From contig CP136061.1 in NCBI GenBank assembly GCA_032622095.1, positions 87,354,983 through 87,418,982 on the forward strand: DNA of 64,000 nucleotides, read 5' to 3'. Under the pieces are notes generated by a model. That model saw only the letters and a list, made by a program, of their open reading frames with translations. It did not search any database and was not told the origin of the DNA. The stretch is from Siphonodentalium dalli. Taxonomy: Eukaryota; Mollusca; Scaphopoda; Gadilida; Siphonodentaliidae. Of the stretch, positions 56,690 to 64,000 are shown one piece after another; positions within the stretch are counted from its first letter, which is position 1, and each line of letters begins with the position of its first letter. The translations under genes and the position numbers were made by a program.

Positions 56690-57775
56690 AACAATGGGAT
56701 TATGTGTGTAGGGTAACATGTGTGAAAAAATGGGATTATATGTGTAAGGTCACATGTGTGAAAACAATGGGATTATGTGTGTAGGGTCACATGTGTGAAA
56801 ACAATGGGATTATGTGTGTATGGTAACATGTTTGAAAACAATGGGATTATGTGTGTATGGTCACATGTGTGAAAACAATGGGATTATGTGTGTAGGGTCA
56901 CATGTGTGAAAACAATGGGATTATGTGTGTAGGGTAACATGTGTGAACAAAATGGGATTATTTGTGTCGGGTAACATGTGTGAAAACAATGGGATTATGT
57001 GTGTAGGGTAACATGTGTGAACACAATGGGATTATGTATGTAGGGTAAGATGTGTGAAAACAATGGGATTATGTGTGTTGGGTAACATGTATGAAAACAA
57101 TGGGATTATGTGTGTAGGGTAACATGTGTGAAAACAATGGGAATATATGTGTAGGGTAGCATGTATGGAAACAATGGGATTATGTGTGTAGGGTAACATG
57201 TGTGAAAACAATGGGATTATGTGTGTAGGGTAACATGTTTGAAAACAATGGGATTATATGTGTAGGGTAACATGTGTGAAAACAATGGGATTATGTGTGT
57301 AGGGTAACATGTGTGACAACAATGGGATTATGTGTGTAGGGTAACATGTGTGAACAAAATGGGATTATTTGTGTCGGGTAACATGTGTGAAAACAATGGG
57401 ATTATGTGTGTAGGGTAACATGTGTGAACACAATGGGATTATGTATGTAGGGTAAGATGTGTGAAAACAATGGGATTATGTGTGTTGGGTAACATGTATG
57501 AAAACAATGGGATTATGTGTGTAGGGTAACATGTGTGAAAACAATGGGAATATATGTGTAGGGTAGCATGTATGGAAACAATGGGATTATGTGTGTAGGG
57601 TAACATGTGTGAAAACAATGGGATTATGTGTGTAGGGTAACATGTTTGAAAACAATGGGATTATATGTGTAGGGTAACATGTGTGAAAACAATGGGATTA
57701 TGTGTGTAGGGTAACATGTGTGACAACAATGGGATTATGTGTGTAGGGTAACAAGCGTGAAAACAATGGGGTTAT
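56690..57775 (+). repeat. 37-bp satellite, about 29 copies, with a 407-bp higher-order repeat
   Basis: The base unit is ACAATGGGATTATGTGTGTA plus GGGTAACATGTGTGAAA. The block starting at 56941 (GTGTGAACAAAATGGGATTA, TTTGTGTCGGG...) is repeated variant for variant from 57348. The shift is 407 bp, or eleven units. Confidence 0.95.
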
Positions 57776-58144
57776 GACAAAGCATTGACGCAAATCGTAT
57801 CTTTAGTTGCGTGAATAATCAATAAAAACTTATACCAGATAATCCTAAATATTTACTCAGCCCTTAAGTATTACACTATATCCTGTTCGGTGATTGGTTA
57901 ACTGCCAATTGAGTCACTCGTTTCATATCCCAATAAAACAGACCGTAACGAACACAAATTCAAAGATTGTTGATCTAATAACACATGCAAATCTGTCAAA
58001 CCATGTTCGAATGGACAACAGTTATAATATAATAAACGGTACAATTAAATTTTAATCTTAAATATGACAAATGCGGGGGTATAAAAACCGCCAAACTTGG
58101 CGCTTAGACTGATTTTTAGCCACTCTCTTTTTTCTTCCTTGTAG
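57776..58144. other. Intron or upstream region of the PAN exon
   Basis: It ends in a long pyrimidine tract, CTCTCTTTTTTCTTCCTTGTAG. A TATAAAA string at 58080-58086 sits about 60 bases before the acceptor. It could be a promoter, but no ATG in the right frame follows, so I favour intron sequence. Confidence 0.45.
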
Positions 58145-58425
58145 GCTATATTTCCAACTTGCTCGTGATAGCCACTGCCTCTGCTATCGCCTTACATGTA
58201 GGGGGAATAACTCTGCCGGACAGCGTTTGGAATGGAGCGGAGGAATACAGCGCACACGCCGTATATTCTGTGATGACGAAGAACGTGCTGGCATGTTATA
58301 ACCTGTGTACATACACCAATGGATGTACCAACATCAGGTTCAATACGGCAACACGCATGTGTCGCTTGTTAAATCCAATCCCGGGATCGAACCCACCAAA
58401 CATAATCCAGCCAAGCACCAGATCG
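58145..58425 (+). CDS. Signal peptide and PAN/apple-like domain exon of a secreted protein
   Basis: A strong pyrimidine-rich acceptor precedes a phase-1 entry, and the exon closes at codon end before GTGAGTATAC. The 93 residues begin with a hydrophobic stretch (NLLVIATASAIALHVG), which looks like the end of a signal peptide, so the ATG is on a short upstream exon I did not find. Cysteines at exon residues 50, 54, 60 and 72 (C-x3-C-x5-C-x11-C), in the context ACYNLCTYTNGC and NIRFNTATRMCRLL, fit the PAN/apple fold. In molluscs this module often starts secreted lectin-like proteins. No downstream exon was recognised before the window ends. Partner and ligand are unknown. Confidence 0.68.
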
Positions 58426-58971
58426 GTGAGTATACATCTTCCATTTAGATGATGGCATATATTTATTATTTTGAATATCCCTAGATCATGCCACGAATCT
58501 CTACATCCGTATATACAGATCACATCCCATCAGTACAAAACCTGGACACTGTTGAAATTCTGTCTGGGAAGCACATATAACATAGGAAAATCAATGTAAT
58601 AAATTTCTCAGTAATACTAGTAATGTATTTCAAAGTTGGCGAAGGTTCCATGGCCGCACGAGATAACATGATTTAGACATAACAAAAATAGCTTTGTTTC
58701 CGGTAACCCCCCCCCCGCTCGCCAGACGGCCCCACGTAAACTTTTTATTTGCAAAATAATTTTTTTTCCATAGTTACCAATTTACAGTCTGAAAATTACC
58801 AATCTCATTCTCCCAACTTCACTTTATTCTTCCAGTTTCTATTAGTTTAAGTTGGTGGTTTCAATTCAATGAGTCATTAGCCCAATTAACTTGCAAAATC
58901 GCACTCACAAAACACACCAAACCAGGGATAGTGGGCTAATAAACATCCAATAACATGATTCCTCGAAAATA

Positions 58972-59505
58972 GTGTAGTAGACCTGATTTCCGGGTTGTAG
59001 ATTTTCAAGAAGACAGATCAGAATCGGGGAATTAGTCATCTTAATTTGTACATGAATCAACAGATTTGGCAGCATCAATAATATATATAAAGACCCCGCC
59101 GGACCGAATAGCATGCAGCCCGACGGGTAAACGTGTCCGACAGCAAGAACAAAATACGAATTCCTTTTTTCTATCTAAAATTACCGTAGCTTTTTATACA
59201 TGTGTGTTTGTGCGTTTCCAAGTTACAAACAATGCTACAGGCATGATCGAACTCGATTTTGCGGGAATAGCGAAAGTATATACACAGTAAAATTGAATAG
59301 GACTGTAATTAATGCCTCAATATTAAACCATGCGGATATATTTGACAATGGTGTTTGTTATTAATGATCTGCCCATTGTACACGGTGTTATACTTGGATA
59401 TGTATTGGGAAAGTATAGTTTATAGCGGATACATTTGTTCAATGAAATAATTTACCCACTGAAAATACGACATGCAAATAGTGATAAATATCACAATATC
59501 ATACT
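58972..59505 (+). repeat. 0.53-kb segmental duplication, copy 1
   Basis: It is direct-repeat identical, at roughly 95 per cent or better by eye, to 61203-61740. It runs from GTAGTAGACCTGATTTCCGG to ATAAATATCACAATATCATA. It includes ATATATAAAGACCCCGCCGG, a TATA-like string, on the plus strand. The frames on both strands are short. Confidence 0.85.
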
Positions 59506-60691
59506 ACCTCTTTGCTGGGGTGAGATGACTCCTGTCATCTCTGAATAAAATTGATTTTAAGCAATTGCAATAAGGAATAGTTTTCCGAATCAATAGAAAA
59601 TTTACTGTTTTAAATTTCCAATTCGAAATTATTTTACCCAGCAAAACTGTAATGAAATATAGACTACCAACACATTATATTAATTTGAAAGTGAGCGTCC
59701 AGAGATTGGAAATTGGATATAACTTGCATTTGTAATTGAATGTCACAACATAGTTTATTCGTTGTATGTTTGAAAATGTTTCACAGCCCATATGGAAGGC
59801 AAAGAATATGATGAATATGGCGATACTCCGAAGAATGCTAGGCCCCAAAAAGACAGAAAGGAAGGAATAGGATTCCCATAACAGCACCAATTGTATAGTG
59901 ATCAAGCTCTACTGATACTATATAGGGATGCAATATAGAGGATAGTGAAGTAAAGGCCAGCATTAATCGTATTTCGGCTATCAAAAGAACCAATTGCAGT
60001 TTTTTGTTACAGTAATTGTGATTATTTACTAGCATTATTGGTCGTAGTATAATTTGAATTGCGCAATATTGTAGTTGAATATTGTGAAGCACCGTTTGTA
60101 GGAAATACGTAGTTGTGTAGCATCGTTGAAATTATGGTGTACAGTAAACTGTAGAAATGTCAAAAAGGTACTACCATGAAGTTTATATGGAAAATTGAAT
60201 ATTTTAAACATCGCAGCATGCAATACCACTTTGCATTTAGATGAAACATTGCGTTTCCTTCCGAGTGATTTCAACCAGAACGATAATACTCCACGAGGCC
60301 CAAACAATACGGTCCTCGTCGTAAAATAAACAATGATAACGCTTTAAGTTTGTTGTTTAATTTGTATGATTTCCAATCGCTTCCGGATCCATGAGTAATC
60401 TGTTAAAATGTTACTGTTTACACATGTGAAGGCTCGGTTGGGCGATTGGTAACCATACAAAAAAAACGAAAACAAACTAAACCAATTGAAATGATCAGTG
60501 AATAACAAAACAATTTGTGTCCGTTGGAACTGATGACATCACTACAAACTGTGGTCTCATGATTGGAAGTCCGTTCATTGATAGTTGACTGCATGAGGGT
60601 TGCGTCCATGATTGGTGTGAATTATTTTTTACGGATATTGTACATGAACACAAGTCGGAATGTTATATATGTGAGATCCATGCAGAGTATC
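59506..60691. other. Unassigned DNA
   Basis: No splice-supported exon or repeat was recognised. The open frames of 60-90 residues show no domain. Confidence 0.4.
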
Positions 60692-61108
60692 CTATTTTCC
60701 ATCACTGCTTCCTGCGTCCATTCCAACTCTGAACATCAATTCCTCCACAAACAGGCGGGTTTTTGTGTCCTCCATACAGAATATTCCGGCGACAGCTCCC
60801 GCGAATTGCAGCTTTCTTCTTCGACATGACCCACGAATTGACGAATTATGAAGTAGACGCTGTGGGGATTCGTTCGGAGAAGGCTGCATGGCGGTCACCA
60901 ACATGCCGACTTTTTGTTTTCTCTGTACAGAGGTCCCGACTTCTGCTAACCAGCACCGTCCAGTGTTGTCCTCCGACCTGACCCATGCACGGAGCGTATA
61001 GTTGCGCTGATTTGATGGGGATTCAGTCGAGAAGGCTGAACTTGCACTGGGTTGAAGCAAATCGATGATCGGCGATGAAAACTGTATATATACAGTCTGC
61101 ATAAACAT
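60692..61108 (-). CDS. Unidentified open frame, 138 residues
   Basis: The frame runs from ATG at 61108 (MFMQTVYIQFSSPIIDLLQP) to TAG. It includes NYTLRAWVRSEDNTGRCWLA and ends MFRVGMDAGSSDGK. The underlying DNA contains two related stretches of about 60 bp (around 60832-60890 and 60975-61045), so part of the frame may come from a local duplication. No domain is recognised. It lies directly downstream of the donor of the candidate exon at 61125-61273 and could be intron sequence. Confidence 0.2.
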   Translation of the reverse strand: MFMQTVYIQFSSPIIDLLQPSASSAFSTESPSNQRNYTLRAWVRSEDNTGRCWLAEVGTSVQRKQKVGMLVTAMQPSPNESPQRLLHNSSIRGSCRRRKLQFAGAVAGIFCMEDTKTRLFVEELMFRVGMDAGSSDGK

Positions 61109-61124
61109 CGTGCGTTGTACTCAC

Positions 61125-61273
61125 GTCATTTTTGAGATATTCCCGTTCCAGGATCGTGGTATCCGTTCAGATCTAAACTGGATACTGCCAACGAATTCTC
61201 CAACACTGTAGTAGAGCTGATTTCCGGGTTGTAGATTTTCAAGAAGACAGATCAGAATCGGGGAATTAGTCAT
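61125..61273 (-). CDS. Candidate exon, product unknown
   Basis: The frame MTNSPILICLLENLQPGNQL continues YYSVGEFVGSIQF and ISKM to AC, then the donor GTGAGTAC. It is open upstream too (LLNLLIHVQTK). The segmental duplication at 58972 carries only the first half of this frame and diverges at YY, after which it reads a different tail. No domain is recognised, so coding status is uncertain. Confidence 0.25.
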
Positions 61274-61740
61274 CTTAGTTTGTACATGAATCAACAGATT
61301 TAGCAGCATCAATAATATATATATAAAGACCCCGCCGGACCGAATAGCATGCAGCCCGACGGGTAAACGTGTCCGACAGCAAGAACAAAATACGAATTAC
61401 TTTCTTCTATCTAAAATTACCGTAGCTTTTTATACATGTGTGTTTGTGCGTTTCCAAGTTACAAACAATGCTACAGGCATGATCGAACTCGATTTTGCGG
61501 GATTAGCGAAAGTATATACACAGTAAAATTGAATAGGACTGTAATTAATGCCTCAATATTAAACCATGCGGATATATTTGACAATGGTGTTTGTTATTAA
61601 TGATCTGCCCAGTGTACACGGGGTTATACTTGGATATGTATTGGGAAAGTATAGTTTATAGCGGATACATTTGTTCAATGAAATAATTTACCCACCGAAA
61701 ATACGACATGCAAATAGTGATAAATATCACAATATCATAA
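61203..61740 (+). repeat. 0.53-kb segmental duplication, copy 2
   Basis: Partner of 58972-59505, 2.2 kb away in the same orientation. Only scattered substitutions separate the copies, so the event is recent. Confidence 0.85.
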
Positions 61741-61819
61741 TAGGCAACTTTAACCCAGAGTCTTTTAGACTGATGGGTATGGAATATGTTTATTAACTCA
61801 ATTTGAAATGTTTGGGGGT

Positions 61820-62216
61820 GTTGATTAACCCTTTACCCAACAGAACGGCCCTGTGCCAATGCATTCTCTTATATATGCGAGTCGACCATAGGTCGCCTCG
61901 CATATATAAGAGAATGCATTGGCTTAACACATTAAAAATTATAAAATTGTTAAAGAATGTAAGAAAAAATGGTAAAAAAAGATTTTTTTTAGGCCAATGC
62001 ATTCTCTTATATATGCGAGGCGACCTATGGTCGACTCGCATATATAAGAGAATGCATTGGTACAGGGCATAACTGTAACTATCACAATGTGGTCAAGGAG
62101 CCGGTTCCAATGATATCCATATTTGTATGGTTCTATTGAGACAGACCGAAGATATTTTAGGCTGTTGAAGCTTTATTTGGCCGGTTTTGGCCGGTTTGTT
62201 GGGTAAAGGGTTAATA
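61820..62216. repeat. Family M3 foldback with two internal palindromes
   Basis: The outer ends are TTAACCCTTTACCCAACA (61827) and the inverse TGTTGGGTAAAGGGTTAA. Inside are two 66-bp palindromes (61857-61922 and 61994-62060), each made of CCAATGCATTCTCTTATATA and its inverse. Their centres (GTCGACCATAGGTCGCC and GGCGACCTATGGTCGAC) are inverse complements, so the two cruciforms are also mirror images. The open frames here are by-products. Confidence 0.85.
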
Positions 62217-62839
62217 GAAATTAAATGGCTTTGGACATATTGACAATTGATTGTATCATACAAATTCTGTTGTTGAATTTTCTGATAGTTAGGCACTGAA
62301 GCTTGTAACACCAGTATGAAAATTGGATGAAACATGATGATTTGTGGGAAGGTGTAGGGAGGTGGGAATTGGTTTAGCAGGTAAATATTGTTCACATACA
62401 GGGAACTCATGCTTTAACGCAACATGTTGTTATGGAATACATGTAACTACTTAATTCTACATGCGTACTAAATTATATCAAGAATCAATCATATATAATA
62501 GTCCTGACTATAATTTGTAAATAATAATTTCAACTAACTAGAATAAAGTCTATATCAGTTTTATAGAGGTATCGACCTAGTATTTTTGTGTGCAATGCAG
62601 GGTAGGTAGTGGTGTGGTGAAAGCTTCCCTAAGACAAAAGATTCAAGACAGCCACTCCTATATGCGAGATTTGTACTAACCAGTCTGACTCCTGTTATTG
62701 CCAGGCCATATGATAAATAAAAACTTAAATAAAAGAATATAAAATAATGTGCCTTGCAAGTTCATTATAAAATTATATCTAGATAGACTATATATACATT
62801 ATTACATAATATATATGTAATTATGTATCTACAATACAT
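62217..62839. other. Unassigned AT-rich DNA
   Basis: No gene or repeat was recognised. Confidence 0.4.
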
Positions 62840-64000
62840 TAAAACCCCTGTCACACTCAGGCCGGCGCTCTCACTGCGCTGCAAAAGTACCAACATATGA
62901 GTAACACGCAGGAGGAGCGCCGAAAACTGTCGAAAAATGTCAAACTTTAAAAACAAAGTATGCTCCTATTGCGTTCCTACTTTGTCAAATCTCACGCTCT
63001 TAGTGCGTTCAAGTCGCTGTCATTGTGATGCTAGTACGTTCTCAATAAGTTCGCAAAACGTTCTCTGCGCGGGCGCGGAGAGTATAGATAGCGCCTCCTG
63101 CGTTCTCCAGTCATAGTCAGTTTTTATGTTGTGGGGAAATAACCCAACACTCCGCAATAGATTAGCTGTCCGATTAAACTACTGTCACACTCCGCTGCGA
63201 TCAGGCCGGCGCTTGTATTGCGCTGAAAAATAATCAAAGCGCCAAGCAAAGCGCAGTAAGGTATCCAAGAACGCATTGGTGACGCAGTGGACACTGGCTA
63301 GGACGGGGGAGGGTCTCCGTGATCGCCCCAGAGCGCCAGAGCGCCGCGCTTGTTTTGTGCATGCACAAAACAAGCGCAGAGGTTCGGCGTTCTGACCAGG
63401 CGTAGTGCCGTCGCCATGACAGCGCAAAGCGTACTAACAACGCAATGACAACGACATGAACGCATTAAGAGCGTTTACGGGGCGTGGAGGAAACGCAGTG
63501 AGAGCGCGTGGGAGCGTGAGACTTGACGTGACAAAGCAGGAACGCAATGGGTCGTACAAAGAGCGCGATGAAAACGTGATAATCGGGATAGGAGCATAGC
63601 TTGTCACGCGCGCCGCATGTATAACTGGTGGGGGAGTTTCTCGTTTCGCGTGCGTAGTGAGAATTTGCTTTAGCTTACTGTAGTCGCAAAAGACAATATT
63701 AAGTCCTTGCTGCGACCACGAGAAGCTAATATGCGCTCTTGCTACGTCCACATAACGCTCACGTCGCTCGCTTGGCGCTTTGCTTTGCGCTGTCACGGCG
63801 ACAGTAATACGTCCTGGTCAGAACGCCGAGCCTCTGCGCTTGTTTTGTGTATGCATAAAACAAGCGCGGCGCTCTGGCACCTATGGGCGACCATGGAGAT
63901 CCTCGCCCGTTGTAGCCAGTGTCCACTGCGTCACCAATCGGTTCTTGGAGACCTTAGTGCGTTTAGGTGGGGGCTTTGATACTTTTTCAGAGCAATGAGA
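62840..64000. mobile_element. GC-rich long-inverted-repeat element, copy 2 (cut by window end)
   Basis: It matches 2205-3878 from ACCCCTGTCACACTCAGGCC onward at high identity. It lacks the roughly 500-bp segment of copy 1 that holds the 50-bp array: here GTTTCTCGTTTCGCGTGC runs straight into GTAGTGAGAATTTGCTTTAG. The right inverted arm is nearly complete at the window edge. The open frames are arm artefacts, as in copy 1. Confidence 0.7.

Noticed and set aside
58080-58086. TATA box for the PAN gene
   Set aside because: TATAAAA is present, but no in-frame ATG follows before the signal-peptide-like stretch, and a strong acceptor lies in between; it fits intron sequence better.

Overview
This window looks like nuclear DNA of a marine invertebrate, most likely a lophotrochozoan such as a mollusc. 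That is an inference. The base composition is AT-rich, coding sequence is sparse and split by GT-AG introns, and the identifiable domains are secreted lectin, PAN and cysteine-rich modules of a kind that is expanded in such genomes. Most of the 64 kb is transposon and satellite sequence. There are no bacterial operons, rRNA genes, intact tRNA genes or CRISPR arrays. Nearly all long open frames are artefacts of tandem arrays or of long inverted repeats.

Host gene evidence. (1) A complete minus-strand gene has three coding exons (31018-30976, 28649-28460, 23757-23229) that join in frame into a 253-residue secreted cysteine-rich protein. It carries repeats built around a GPVCW core, and a possible 5' UTR exon ends at 33120. 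(2) The last exon of a fucolectin-type (F5/8C-like) lectin lies at 5112-5329 on the plus strand. (3) A plus-strand exon at 58145-58425 carries most of a signal peptide plus a PAN/apple-like domain. (4) A probable first coding exon at 16258-16286 has a strong Kozak context, the GATGGCGGC motif and a GTAAGT donor. Each of the last three lacks its partner exons here.

Mobile elements, left to right. 0.5-5 kb: MITEs, a foldback and a GC-rich long-inverted-repeat element, whose second copy runs off the right edge of the window (62.84-64.0 kb). 7-9.3 kb: a 1.1-kb repeat block, a foldback and a minus-strand Helitron. 9.4-14.9 kb: several foldbacks. 14.9-16.2 kb: a 22-bp satellite ending about 20 bp before the probable first exon. 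16.5-23.2 kb: MITEs, one invaded by a tRNA-derived SINE, and one copy of a block with a long near-perfect hairpin (the second copy is at 24.8 kb). 23-33 kb: the cysteine-rich gene, with introns full of minisatellites. 34.5-41.4 kb: pieces of a degenerate APE-type LINE separated by a hAT-like element and 3 kb of unassigned DNA. 42.6-48.3 kb: a second copy of the 7-kb block, cut by a 4610-bp transposon with long terminal inverted repeats, an 8-bp target duplication and an SGNH-hydrolase fragment. The 7-kb copy is its empty site. 48.7-51.4 kb: tandem repeats. 52.3-56.4 kb: Helitrons in head-to-tail arrays, with a second LINE RT fragment between them. 56.7-57.8 kb: a 37-bp satellite with higher-order structure. 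61.8-62.2 kb: a foldback containing two palindromes.

The items most worth following up are the spliced cysteine-rich gene, the 4.6-kb transposon with its paralogous empty site, and the tandem Helitrons.
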